Notes: a model not told the origin generated them from the letters alone. 64,000 nucleotides of DNA from Artemia franciscana (GCF_032884065.1 NC_088871.1:43510619-43574618), one strand, 5' to 3'. Counted from the stretch's first letter, positions 45,291 to 56,472 are shown. A program made the numbers and translations.

Positions 45291-45540
45291 TTCTGTTTAA
45301 CTTCACAAGCTATAAAACTAAACTAAAAAACACTGTTCTGTCAGGATTACAGACTGTTGAAGAAGTTTTTACAACATACAAGTAGCAACTCATGTTATAG
45401 ATTATTATTATACTTTTAACTGTTTTTTTTTAAATTGAATTGAACTTTAATTTAACAGTTTTTATTTCATTTCATTTATGCTGCTAGAGAAAAGTTACTT
45501 GCTATGATTACTATGCAAGTATAATTTAAAACCCTTTTCT

Positions 45541-46062
45541 ACAAAACAAGTTTTTCTATGAAAAGTAAAGAACTTCATTAAGCCAAGAATGAGCAAAAAT
45601 AAAGTCAATTAATCTTCCAAGCGTAAAACTACCACAAATCACATTTTGTGCAGAACGAGAACGCAAATTGTGCTTTACTGAAACAAGACACAAAAAACAA
45701 ATGACCGTGGACTGTCAGTTGAATTAACATATACTGATATTTATTCCTTAAAGTTTTGATATTTTTTTTATTTCTGAAAGTAGAAAAAGTGAAAATATTT
45801 CAAACGTATTTTGTTTTCAGTAAAGCTCAAGTTGATTTCTGGTCTAAAGAAGGCAGGGGGGTTATCAGACCTACTCATGTTAATTCTTGCACATTTTGAG
45901 TTTGACTTAGCTATTTATTATAATTTCTTTTCGTTTTGAGTTTCATTTATTTATTGATAGTGATTTGTGGTAGCTTTACGCTTGAAAGATTATTTTACTT
46001 TAGTTTTACTCATTCTTGCCTTTATGGAACTCTTAATTTTTCATAAAAAAACTTGTTTTGCA
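45541..46062. mobile_element. MITE family M1, best-preserved copy
   Basis: Terminal arms of about 110 bp: ACAAGTTTTTCTATGAAAAG at the left against CATAAAAAAACTTGT at the right, and GTAAAACTACCACAAATCAC against GTGATTTGTGGTAGCTTTAC. The core is ~300 bp and no protein is encoded. Confidence 0.75.
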
Positions 46063-46080
46063 AAAAAGGTTTTTAAATTA

Positions 46081-46470
46081 TACTACTACTACTACTAATA
46101 ACTCACTGCAGCACGAAGCCGCCTGAGGCCAACACAGCTACGCACGCTCCTCCTCCAACCTAATCTATTTAAAGCCTCCCTCTTTACACCCTCCCAGGAA
46201 GCTCCCATTTCCTTTAAATCTTTATTTATGACATCCTCCCAACCCAGACAAGGGCGACCTGCTTTCCGTGTAGCCCCAGACGGTTGGCCAAAAAGGACAA
46301 TCTTCGGTAATCTGTCATCCTTCATTCGTAGAACGTGGCCTAGCCATCTTAACCTTTCTTTCATTATAGCCCTAGAAAGCGGGATTGAGCCATATTTTTC
46401 GTACAGCCTACTGTTTCAAATACGGTAAGTCAGCCAGGTACCCAGAACAATCCGTAGGCAATCTTTTAAA
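46081..46470 (-). mobile_element. LINE family B 3' end with intact C-terminal frame
   Basis: An 89-codon minus-strand frame (46364-46095) reads KERLRWLGHVLRMKDDRLPK, FGQPSGATRKAGRPCLGWED and LGWRRSVRSCVGLRRLRAAV. This is the typical C-terminal domain of many non-LTR retrotransposon ORF2 proteins (RLRWLGHVxRM ... GRPxxxWxD). It is followed by stop and a TAGTAGTAG tail (46100-46081). The piece is 5' truncated. It gives the true C-terminus for the family-B pieces elsewhere. Confidence 0.85.
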
Positions 46471-46702
46471 TTATACATGTATAGTAATCACAGCAAAGAT
46501 CTTTTCTCCAGCAACATAAATAAAATAAAATAAAACTGTTAAATTAAAGTTCAATTCAATTAAAGTCAACAGTTAAAAGTTAAGTAAGAATCTGTTATAT
46601 GGATTGCTATTTGTGTGTTGGAAAAACTTCTTCAACAGTTTGTAATCCTAACATAACAGTGTTTTTTAATTAAATTTTATAGCTTGTGAAGTTAACCAGA
46701 AA

Positions 46703-46950
46703 TAAAAACATAATTTTATTCCAAAAAGATTATATCTATTCACATAGTCTTTTTCATGGCAAACATAATATGCAGCTAGTAGTAGCATGCACATATTACC
46801 TTTTGGTCAATTGATCTTCCCTTTAAGCCCTTCGCGGAAGCTCCAAATTAGTAACTAAATCTATTCTTGAAATATATCCATTTGGCCGTCTGTATTTAAA
46901 CAGTTTCTTTTGATTTAGTTCAAACTTACCCTCTATAATCTGTATAATTT
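46703..46950. repeat. single TAG-spacer family unit
   Basis: GTAGTAGCATGCACATATTACC, TTTTGGTCAATTGATC and TTTGATTTAGTTCAAACTTACC match the 16.6-17.95 kb units. Confidence 0.6.
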
Positions 46951-48500
46951 TCAAACAGTTCGTGGTAACGAACTGTAAATACGGAGCGACCCGGCTCAAT
47001 AGCAACCGAAACTCTAAAAAACGGAACTTTGATACCAATGTATACATCAAAAGAATCGAATCTTTATGCTGATTTTAAATATATAAGTTTCATCAGGTTT
47101 AGTCTTAAATATCAAAAGTTGCGAGACTAAGAAAATTTGTATTATTTTCAAAAACGCCCCCTAACAGTAATGGAATCTTAATGAAAATCACGTCATCAGA
47201 TTCAGCCTATCAGAGAACCCTACTGTAGAGGTTTCAAGCTCTTATCTGCAAAAATATGGAATTTTGTATTTTTTGGCAGAAGAAAGATCACGGATGCATG
47301 TTAATTTGTTGTTTTTTTTTGCCCAGGGGTGATCGTATCGTTTCAGTGGTTCTAGAATGTCGCTACAGGGATCATTTTAGTGTAAATTAAAATTTCTAGA
47401 GTCTTTTTTTAAGTGACGAAAAATTGGACCCCCTCCCACCCAGCGTTCTTTAAAAAAATTTAGAAATTAAATAAAAAAGCAAATTTTTTCAACTGAAAGT
47501 AAGGAGCAAGATTAAAACTTAAAACGAACAGAAATCTTGCGTATATGAGGAGGTTCGTCCCCTCCTCAATACCTCGCTTTTTACACTAAATTATTTTAAT
47601 AATTTCAAAAGAGCTATTTATTCTAATTAAACGGCTTTTCTGATTCAGGGGGCCATTCTTAAGGAATTGTAGCAAAATTCGAGCTTTAATGCAAAGAGCG
47701 AGGTATTGACGAGGATTCATATCCCACTCATGTACGCAATAAAAATATACGAATATAGAAGTTCGCTACGTAGGTTAATTTGTAATTTAAGTTTACTTAT
47801 TACTAATAAAACATTTTTGAATAAAATTAAAAGTTCTAGTGGCCTTTTTGTATAGAAAAAAATTGAAGGGCAACTAGGCCCCCTCCCCCTTCCTTTTTTC
47901 TCAAAATCATCCGATCAAAACTTTGAGAAAGCCATTTAGCAAAAAAAAAAGTAAAATTAATATGCAAATTTCGTTTTAATTGTTTATGTATGGTGAGCCA
48001 AAATCAAACCCTACATTAATTAAAAAACATTCAGAAATTAAATAAAAAAACTAGTTTTATTCAACCGAAATTAAGGAGCAACATTAAAAATTAAAGCAAA
48101 AAGAAATTATTACGTATATGAGGGGTTTGGTCCCCTCCTCAATACATTTTACTTTACCCAAAAAATTTTTTAGTACGAAAATATAACAGTTCAAAGTAGG
48201 GATGAAACCTTTTAATTGACAGTGAAACAAATATAAATTTTTTAACTGGATATTTCGATTACAATTAAAAAAGCTTTATCCCTATTTTGAACTATTATAT
48301 TTTTGCCATAGAAAGGCAGTGTGGCCTTCGAAGTTATCTTGTTTTTAGTAATTTCAAAAAAAAATGTTTATTCTAATTAAACAGCCTTTGTGATTCAGGG
48401 GTTATTCTGAAATAATTGGAACAAAATTTGAACTTTAGTTTAAAGAGTAAGGCATTGACGATGGGACGAACCCTCCATATACACAATAAAAATATTTGAG
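46951..48500 (+). mobile_element. composite repeat, copy 4 (most complete)
   Basis: The head is a perfect hairpin (stem ACAGTTCGT, loop GGTA, 46955-46976) followed by GTAAATACGGAGCGACCCGG. Then come GATCACGGATGCATG near 47290, a foldback at about 47500-47745, GGGCAACTAGGCCCCCTCC near 47868, and a second foldback from 48060 split by an M2 insertion (48176-48341). Frames within are repeat-derived. Confidence 0.7.
48167..48350 (-). mobile_element. M2 foldback, reversed copy with 9-bp target duplication
   Basis: TTTTTAGTA at 48167-48175 and 48342-48350 flanks the insertion. The uninterrupted site is visible at about 25232 in composite copy 1 (CTTTTAGTAATTTCAAC). Contents are the reverse complement of the element at 39691-39900. 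Confidence 0.75.
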
Positions 48501-48785
48501 TTCGCATCTAGCATTCATTCAATGCAGTTGCATTTCGCTAGCTCTGATAATTAGTGACGTGTGATTATTGGCTATTTTTTTGTGATTATTGGGAATATTT
48601 TGGATGCTCGGAAATTTGGATATTTTTTAAGAATAAGGTGAAGAAATCAATAAGCAGGTCCTGCGTTTCACTGGGCCTCCTGTCAAACGGTAATTGCCAC
48701 TGCCGACGTGGGCCTGCCCCACTAACAGGTACGAGTTTTTTGGCAACTGTTGAAAATTACTTTTGATAAATTTAAGCTACAGATA
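48501..48785 (+). other. presumed 5' UTR of the PWWP-bearing LINE
   Basis: Sequence between the composite repeat and the ATG at 48786. CCTGCCCCACTAACAGG near 48713 stands out as GC-richer. The exact 5' end of the LINE is unknown. Confidence 0.4.
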
Positions 48786-49999
48786 ATGGCTAAATTTAGT
48801 ATTCATGATCTGGCTCTAGCAAAGTTTCGAGGATTCCCCGATTGGCCAGTTCGTATTACTGAAGTTTTGGATCCAAAGACTGCGAGCTCAAAGTCAAAAG
48901 TCTTTTAAGTATCTGGTTTTTTGCTACGGGTCACATGACACCGAGTTTGTTCTCGAGTCACAGCTTATGCAGTTCGAGGCAAATAAGGCTGAAGGTATGA
49001 AATCTACTAGCAACGGTATAAAGACAGCATTTTACGATTTTATTAGAACTACATTTATATAGAACTTTGCAAAGAGTAGCTAAAAGCTCAAATTCCAAAT
49101 CCTGGGCAACAAACTGTAGCGCGATCTTCGGCTATTATTACTCGCATTTCCGCGACAAAACAGGAAATCCAAAGTGTAATGGAATATCTTGCTAAAAAAA
49201 AAAAAAAATAGACGAGAAGCTAGATGAAAAACTAGTGGCTACTGCTGCTGGTAGGCAGTCTCTATCCAGGCACGGTCTCTTCCATCCCAATATGTTCGGT
49301 CTCCCACTTAATCGGATCAATTTCATCCGATCCAGGGACAAGTCATTTTTTCCATCCAGTGACACTTTGAATGCCATAACAGCTCAGAATTCAACTTTCG
49401 TCAGAGAGGTTTATTCAGCATTGATTGTTGAGTTTGAACCGAAACTCCTAGCCCTCAGTAACGAGCTAAAATTTCTAAGAAATCAAATATTATTTCTTGA
49501 GGAGAGAGTTAAGAATGCAGAGATGAAACTAGATATGTATGATCAGGACTTAAGGCTAGACAGTCTTCTTTTCAACGGTATCAAACAGCCTCCAAATAGT
49601 GACTTAAAGTCTGTAATCGGGGGTGTGATTCGCAATAAAATGGAAATATCTGGAGTATCTGATGGTGATATTGTGGAAGTGAGAAGATTTAAACTAAAGA
49701 GTTCTACAGCTCGTCAAGATGCCATAGCTCCGGTCCTAGTCAAATTCAGGTCGAAAGAAATGGCCCAGAAAGTTTTTAAGCTTAAGTCGAAGCTGGTGCG
49801 CATTGGTATATTTTTATCAGAAAACTTAACAAAGCAGAGACGGGACATTATGAACCTAGCACGTGAAAAATACGGTAATAAACAAGTGTGGTCTGATCAA
49901 GGTCCGTTTATATACGCCTTGCGAGTGATGCTTTCCCCCGTCGCCTATGGTCGTTGCAAGATGTCGCTTAGATTGTGTTTATTTATTTTTCATTTTTAG
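48786..49999 (+). pseudogene. LINE ORF1 with N-terminal PWWP-like domain
   Basis: From ATG 48786 the frame reads DLALAKFRGFPDWPVRITEV. A one-base slip near 48897 changes frame, and it continues KYLVFCYGSHDTEFV, LESQLMQFEANKAEG and FYDFIRTTF to TAG 49060. That order (A-K-x-x-G-[FY]-P-x-W-P-x-R-I, then F-x-[GT]-[ST]-H-[DE]-T) is a PWWP domain of the HDGF/LEDGF kind. After another shift come a Gln/Lys linker, a 15-A run at 49194-49208 with a third shift, a coiled-coil-like stretch (ALSNELKFLRNQILFLEERV) and an RRM-like ORF1 core (LDSLLFNGI ... APVLVKFRSKEMAQKVFKLK). ORF1 proteins coat LINE RNA. The fusion could also be a secondary join. Confidence 0.65.
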
Positions 50000-50547
50000 T
50001 TTTTTTATGTATTATTATTTTTATTTATTTTTTTTATTATTATTAGGTTTTTTCCAAAAGGAATCAGTACAGTTTATATTGTTCTTATTTCTTGATAATT
50101 AGTTTTGCCGTTACACCAGAAGGATCGGTTGGATGAATTAGAAAATAATGCTTTAGATGTTAATGATATTGAGTATTTGGTCTTTTTGAATTTATGTCCA
50201 TCACCAGAGGATCCGGTATGTGGCGCGCTTTACACTATGTCTCATGCTTTTGGATACTATTTGGCAAGTAATTTAAAAACAAACTATTTTGTTAAGTAAT
50301 TTTTTTGATATGTCTGATAGACTGAAACGGTTTGAGAGATACTCTACTGAGTTGAATAAAATATTAATTTCAATAAATATAGGTGATGATCTAGCACAAG
50401 ACCCTCTTGTTGATAATTTACCCCATAATAGGTATCTTTTAGCTGAAGAAATTATTCCTGTTAATAATGGCCTTTTAGACTTGCGAGTTGGAATTGTTGT
50501 GGGGTTCATTTTAGCCTAGATTTTTTTTTATCTGCGTTCCTTCCTGG
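50000..50547 (+). pseudogene. LINE ORF2 N-terminal region, broken
   Basis: Two overlapping plus-strand frames carry DELENNALDVNDIEYLVFLN and then MSDRLKRFERYSTELNKIL with VDNLPHNRYLLAEEIIP. They lie between ORF1 and the endonuclease in the right order for an ORF2 leader, but I cannot name a domain. T-rich sequence separates them from ORF1. Confidence 0.45.
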
Positions 50548-51315
50548 TAATGGGATAGGGGTTATGAGGCTTTATGAGACTCTTTTGAATGCAAAAACCC
50601 TGAATGTGGCAAATATTCAAGCATACCAAATACTTGAGAAAAAAAGATCGAATAATCAGAAAGGAGGACTTGCATTCTACATCCATACTTCTTTGCATTT
50701 TGAAGAAATCAAAGATTTTGACTCTCTATATGAGGAAATGCTGTTCGAATTTCTGGTTATCGAAGTCACCATAACATTTGAGAAGGTTCTTTTATGCATG
50801 TTCTACCGCCCTCCTAGTTCTAGCACCAAAAAATATTTGGATAAATTTGAAGAATTTGCTAAGATGGTCAGTACCAAGGAAAGAAAAATCATTCTCATGG
50901 GAGACTTTAACATTGATAATTCTTCAGTAAGTCATGACTCAAGTACTTCTGCGCCTTTGAGTACTCTGGCTACAGACTTCCTTACTACATCATTGGCTGC
51001 TGGCTTTGTTCCATCCGTCTGGATTCCAACTCGGGTTACAAATCAAAATGCATCTATTATTGATAATCAACTTGTAAATTTCCCTGTTGGGTCGTGTGAC
51101 GTAATATTTACGGATGTGTCTGATCGTTTTATTCTTATGAGCGAGTTTCTCCGTTATTCCGGTGAAAAGGGTCAAATGAAAAAATCTAGAAGGATGGATC
51201 AAGGTTCAGTTAAGCTATTAAATGCCAAGTTTCTTTATACTGATTGGTCGCAAGGCTTGGAGTCAGATGCTTGCTTAAGAGTATTGAGCCGAAAAAAATC
51301 GACTTTACGCTGAAT
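50548..51315 (+). pseudogene. LINE ORF2 apurinic-like endonuclease domain
   Basis: The plus-strand frame from about 50564 reads RLYETLLNAKTLNVANI (catalytic Glu region), GGLAFYIHTSLHF, LCMFYRPPSS, and KIILMGDFNIDNSS with the catalytic GDFNID at 50900-50917. The final SDH motif is SDR here (CGT at 51125-51127), so the catalytic histidine is lost. In active elements this domain nicks the target DNA to prime reverse transcription. The frame ends at 51313 and coding sense continues after a shift. Confidence 0.8.
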
Positions 51316-51983
51316 ACATAAATTCTCCCACATCAAATAATGAAACTACATTCAAATCTTATAAAAACCATCTTACAAGAATGATAAGATGGGCGAAAAG
51401 GATTCATTTTGAGAAACTATTTCTCGAAGCTGAAGGATCTCCAAAAAAGACCTGGACAATAATTAACATTAAGTGTCTTAACAAAAGCAAAAGTCAAGGG
51501 CTGCCCGAATCAATGAAAGTATCGGATGGATCAATAGTGAATGGTAAGCAAAAGGTAGCCGAGGAAATGAACCAGCACTTTGCTAGGATTGGAGAGGCCA
51601 CCGTAAACAGTAATTTGAATGACTGCTTGGATGTGGAATCTGGATTTCGCGACTTTCTACCACATCCCCTCGATTCTTCCATATGTCTCTCTACCGTAAC
51701 TGAAGTGGAACTTAAGAATTTGGTAAAAATCATGAAGAACGGACATTATGAAGGAACCGATTACTCATCTACTTATCTACTGAAACAAACCATTGGATGT
51801 TATGCTCAAGTGCTGGTTCATCTGGTCAATCTATGCTTCAAACACGGATATTTCTCTGAAGTGATGATAACTGCTCGAGTTATTCTCCTACATAAAGGAG
51901 GAAACAAGCAAGATCCATCCAATTATCGACCTATTTCCATCTTGTCCGCTTTTAGCAAAGTTATTGAAAAGTGTATATATAAC
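51316..51983 (+). pseudogene. LINE ORF2 linker and start of reverse transcriptase, 3'-truncated
   Basis: The plus-strand frame reads MIRWAKRIHFEKLFLEAEGS, KTWTIINIKCLNKSKSQGLP, VAEEMNQHFARIGEATVNSN, VILLHKGGNKQDPSNYRPIS and ILSAFSKVIEKCIYN. The NYRPIS..S..SKV.EK block is the RT entry region of non-LTR retrotransposons of the CR1/L2/Jockey type. The sequence then jumps into an unrelated reversed LINE at about 51983, so palm motifs A-C are absent. Confidence 0.8.
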
Positions 51984-52555
51984 ACTTCAACACTATACTT
52001 GACCAAAGTAGGTTCTAGTACTCTGACCTTTGTTATCAGACTTACGTCTTATTCTTTCAAACCTAATTCAAATACCCTAGGCCTTGGGTAGCCCACTTGT
52101 AACATCTTCTTTGTGCTTACCGTTTTAACTAACAATATTGCCTAGGTAAGTGAAGCCGTCCATCTGATCTACATTCTCATTACCCAGTACAAACTTCACA
52201 TTTCCCTAGTTTTAGAGACTTAGTGCTCCTACCATTAAATGTCAAACCTATTCTTGCGCCCCGAGCTCTCGAAATATCCACACAATCATTCATTTTGCCA
52301 TTAACTGTATCAAAGACGGTCAAATCGTCAGCACAATCTAAGCCTAAGAGCGTTTTCTTTCCCCCATTGATTTCATGTTCTCCCATCGTCTTTTCTGTGC
52401 TCCCTAGTACAAAGTCCATTGAAATAATCCATATAAATATGGATAATCCACAAACTTTTTTAACTCCTGATTTAATGTGAAAACATCTACCAACCTCATT
52501 TCCTGCCATAACCACAGCAAATTTCTGTTATATATAGCACAAATCTTACTTCCTT
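51984..52555 (-). pseudogene. LINE family B palm fragment in a chimeric element
   Basis: The minus strand reads MAGNEVGRCFHIKSGVKKVC, FIWIISMDFVLGSTEKTMGE and LGLDCADDLTVFD (YADD changed to CADD), then thumb sequence. It is the same family as 10089-10985. Its 5' side joins family E at about 52545-52555, at the same base as in the inverted copy at 56585. Confidence 0.75.
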
Positions 52556-53350
52556 GCTTTCGGAAGGAACCAGACGAAGAGCTGCCCTGCTTGGATTGTT
52601 TCCTGTTTTGACTTGGAATTAGGTCTGATGACCAAATCCATGTATCGGCGGCAGCTTCCACAGTGATATTCAGCCAGTCTTTGTCCAATGTACCAGCATG
52701 CCGGTGGAAGACTCCCTGTGGATCAAAGTACTCTTTGAGTTTTTGCCAAAGATGTTTTTTTTTCGATCCTACTCGGTGTCATCTCCCGAATGGTAATAGG
52801 TCACAGATAGGGATGTTTTGACATATCGTACCTGTGGGGTGAAGCAAAGTGTGGCCGAGGAGTTTGGGCCAACGTTGTTTAATGGTAAGGGATAGCTCTT
52901 CACTTGGCCACAGTGGCTTCTTACCTCACTATTGGAACATCTAGACCCTAGCTGTTAGCGTATATAGCTGAGTATATAGCGAACGTAGCGGTTATAGAAT
53001 GCTTCCAGAGCTCTATCCTCTTCGGGCTTGAGTGGCCACGTGTCCACGTCTCGCAGGAAAACGGTAGTACAAATTGCATGGATGCTGTTCAAAATCTAAC
53101 TTTGGTTTTTGTTGAGATCTCACGTCAGACCGACAGCGCTTTTTCAGGTTGTTAAAGATACCCCAATCCCTTGATATTTGGACAGAAATGTCTTTTTCGG
53201 CTCCACCGTTTGGTGTTAAAATAGACCAAAGGTACTTGAATTCCTCGACGTTTACAATTGGTTTATCGCCCACGATGATTCAAAAGGATGTTGACGGCCA
53301 TCACTTTAGTCTTGAAACTGCTAATGGTAAGCCCAATGCACTTTGAAGTC
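52556..53350 (-). pseudogene. LINE family E C-terminal fragment
   Basis: Minus-strand pieces are VNVEEFKYLWSILTPNGGAE (thumb, 53273 on), a decayed middle with RWPKLLGHTLL, and KDWLNITVEAAADTWIWSSD followed by a Ser-rich tail (SKQGSSSSGSFRKQGSKI). It matches the family-E piece at 10983-11350 in its thumb. Several frameshifts are present. Confidence 0.7.
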
Positions 53351-54301
53351 TTGGAGACCTGACCGATAAATAATCGGTAGAGAAATAATGCGCAGTAAGA
53401 AAGGTATGTATCCTAAATTGTATAGTACTTCTGAGGATTTTAAAACTAATTAATATTGCGTGACAACTATAATAATCTGACACAAATTTACCATGGGGCG
53501 CAATAAACTATCACTCAGTGATTGTTTCCCTTCAAAAAACCTGGAATCCTGTGAAAAATTGTCACAGCGCCACGTGCATTCCTTGGCCACGCTGCCTGTT
53601 CACAGAAAAGTGATCTTAAAACAACACAGGAAGTCCGTGACCACTTTTAAACTGTCCGATGTTTTCCATAAATTAAGTTCGGTATCATCTCTCTCCCTTT
53701 CATTACTTTTGGCTCGGCGTTCTGTTCAGAGCATCCATAATCCCTTAAAAAGGTCAAAGCTTTATATCCGCCCTAGATAATTAAAAACTGAAAGCCAACT
53801 TAATAATCAAAACCATTGTCGGATTAATCAGAAAAACTTGATATTGGAATGATATACAATTGATCTTGTAATTTTATTCATCGTGAATGTGTATGATGTT
53901 TTAATACAGATTGAGAGCTACTTCTAATGCATGTTTTGGCATTAGGCTCTGTCGTATCGAAGATCCAATTATTCTTCTGAAGACTTCTTTCATTTTATAA
54001 TAGACAAGTTAGCGGAAAAATAACATTAGTAATATTACCTATTCCTTAGAAGCTGGAAAACCTGGAAGTGTTCCAGTCCAAGATAAAATAAAGTAATTCT
54101 TCTATGTCATTAGAAAGAAAGGCAACAAGCTTGAATTTTAGCTTAAAATAGGCTCCCAAAAGTTTCGTCATGTTTTGTTGGCTGGTATTTTCAAACAAAA
54201 AAAAGGCTTCTAAACGGCCTAGTTATGTCTGGTAGGATGGGATATAATTAACCACGTAGTTTTCGTATTTGTAGAGCATTTAAGTTGTACATTATGCTAA
54301 A
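53351..54301. other. unassigned sequence with one 95-codon frame
   Basis: The plus-strand frame 53493-53780 starts in a strong initiation context (ACCATGGGG) and is rich in Ser, Leu, Lys and Arg, but it has no domain I recognise and no clear splice sites. It could be a small gene or chance. The rest is AT-rich. Confidence 0.25.
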
Positions 54302-55070
54302 GCATTTTGTGGTCATTTAATTCAGTTGTAGGAACAAAACTCGAGTTTTGCCCAGTTTTTATGCTATTGCTATTTTTCTATGCCTACTTTTTTTCTATAT
54401 GGTTAATTTTACTTTTTATTCTTTTAAAAGGAACCTCTCTGTTCTCTCCCTCACAACCACATGCGGATAGGAGGTACTGTAATGGTTACTAATAACTAAT
54501 GGTTACTAATAAAACCAACCTACCTGCCTACTTAGTGCCGCATTAGGCTACAGCATTTTGTGTTTATTTAATTCAGTTGTAGGAACAAAATTCTGGTTTT
54601 TATGCTATTGCTGTTTTTCTATGCCTACTTTTTCTTCTATATGGCTGGCTTTCAATTACGACTTCGTTTTATTTTATTTTGCTAATTTTTTCAGAGAATT
54701 TCTTAGATCGGGCCACCATTATGAAATTGTCCAAAGGCTAACATCTTTATTGTTGCGAATAAACGAAATTGTTTTAATTTCCCTGATTAAAAATATGGCG
54801 CTGCCGGTAAAGAAAGGAGTGACACCCGAAAAAACTAAGGAGAAATTTATGACTAAAAGTGAAAAATAAAAGCTTAATAAGAAAAAATTTGAAAACAAAC
54901 AAATGAAAGATTTTCCGAAACACAGGAATAAAACAACAATTAAATAGACCACTAATACAAGAAAGTGTTTTTGTGTTCGTTACTTTTATTCTTTTAAAAC
55001 AAACTCTCAGTCTCTCCACCACAACCACATACGGATAGGAGGTAGTGTAACCGTTACTAATCATTGACAA
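54302..55070. repeat. direct duplication, second copy split by an insertion
   Basis: Unit 1 is 54302-54510. Its first half recurs at 54553-54645 (251 bp away: GCATTTT, then TTTAATTCAGTTGTAGGAAC) and its second half (TTTATTCTTTTAAAA ... ACCACATACGGATAGGAGG) at 54985-55070. Between the two halves of unit 2 lies about 330 bp of foreign sequence. It contains a small plus-strand ORF ending MALPVKKGVTPEKTKEKFMT plus four residues and a stop (54795-54869). The inserted piece is unidentified. Confidence 0.6.
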
Positions 55071-55634
55071 ACATTTTCTAAGCAATGTATTAATTGTGAT
55101 TTTTGTTCTTTTTGGGTTTGATTTATATATTGATAATAATTTTTGGTAGTTTTTTGCTTTCAAAATTGTTTGATTTTATTTATGATAATTTTTTATTTTT
55201 CTTTGCTCATTGCTTTTCTATAAAAACTTATTTTGCGGAACAAGTTTTTTTTTAAAGATAATTTCATCTAAAAGCATGTTAGATTAATTCCCAAGTGAGA
55301 TCCACGTTGATCCTTCAGATTGTTTTGGCATTTATATTTCAAGCCTATGCCGAACTTATCATTTTTTTTTTTTTTAAATTTGTTAGTGAAATGTGAAAAT
55401 TTTCTTTATATGGGTTTGCGTCACGTTTTTACGATTTGGACAAAGATTTCGGGTGGTCTAGCCCCCTTGGATACGGTCTTGCCTGTGACCACTTTTAGAC
55501 CTTGTTATTTATTAAATAAAAAACGTTTTCCCGCACAAAGTAAGGAGCAACATTAAAGCAACCATAAATTATAACATATGCAGCGGGGGTCGCCCCCTCC
55601 TCAAACCACTGGCTCTTTTGAGAGGAGCCATTTT
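55071..55634. repeat. M1 right end and composite-family fragment
   Basis: 55085-55265 matches the right half of M1 (GGTTTGATTTATATATTGAT, TTTTTGGTAGTTTTTTGC, AAAACTTATTTTGCGG). 55530-55620 matches the start of the composite foldback (AAGTAAGGAGCAACATTAAA, CCCCCTCCTCAA). No gene seen. Confidence 0.5.
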
Positions 55635-56472
55635 TATGGCACTTGTTATTAACCAAGTGACATATAGCAATCGCAAATTCTATCTGTCTGTCTGTCTGTT
55701 GGTCTGTCTGTCTGTCGGTCTGTCTGTGTGTCGGTCCCGGTTTTGTTACTTTAGGCACTTCCAGGTAAGCTAGGACGATGAAATTTGGCCGGCATATCTT
55801 GGACCGGGACAGATTAAATTAGAAATAGTCGTTTTCTCGATTTGACGATCTGGGCGAAGGGGTAGTGGGGGGACCGTTAATTCGGAAAAAATTAGAAGAA
55901 TTGAAGTATTTTTAACTTACGAACGGTTGATCAGATCTTAATGAAATTTAATGTTTGGATGGATACCGCGTCTCAGAGCTGTTATTTTAAATCCCGACCA
56001 GATCTGGTGACATTAGGGGGGTCTGGAGGGGGGGTCTGGAGGGGGAACCCTAAAATCTTGGAAAACACTTAGAGTGGAGGGATCGGGATGAAACTTGGTG
56101 GGAAAAATAAGCACAAGCCGACTAGATACATGATTGACATAACCAGAGCGGATCCACTCTCTTTGGGGTAGTTGGGGGGGGGATAATTCTGAAAAATAAA
56201 AAAAATGAGGTATTTTAACTTACGAACGGGTAATCGGATCTCAATGAAATTTGATATTTAGAAGGATATCGTATCTCAAAGCTCATATTTTTAAATCCCA
56301 ACCGGATCTGGTGACATTGGGAGGAGTTTCGGGTGGGGAGCCTAAAATCATGGAAACGCTTAGATTGGAGGGATCGGGATTAAACTTGGTGGGGAAAATA
56401 TACAGAAGTCTTAGATATGTGATTTACATAATTGGAACAAATCCGCTCCATTGGGGAGGGGGGTAATTCTGT
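55635..56472 (+). mobile_element. hairpin-headed element, truncated second copy
   Basis: ATGGCACTTG at 55635 and the downstream AACCAAGTGACATATAGCA repeat the head at 5185. An expanded GTCT tetranucleotide tract follows (55681-55738), then two array units (AACTTACGAACGG at 55914 and 56217, 303 bp apart) with G runs. The right end is missing, as the sequence switches to a chimeric LINE at about 56473. Confidence 0.75.

Larger units (their letters stand above)
45291..46702. mobile_element. large inverted-repeat element with nested insertions
   Basis: The arms 45291-45523 and 46472-46702, about 231 bp each, are reverse complements with moderate divergence (AATTGAATTGAACTTTAATT against AATTAAAGTTCAATTCAATT). 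Between them sit a complete M1 MITE and a family-B LINE 3' end. The outer element is thus the oldest layer of a three-part nest. Confidence 0.7.

Noticed and set aside
46955-46976. Bacterial-type rho-independent terminator at the perfect hairpin
   Set aside because: There is no following T run, the context is eukaryotic, and the hairpin is the conserved head of a dispersed repeat.
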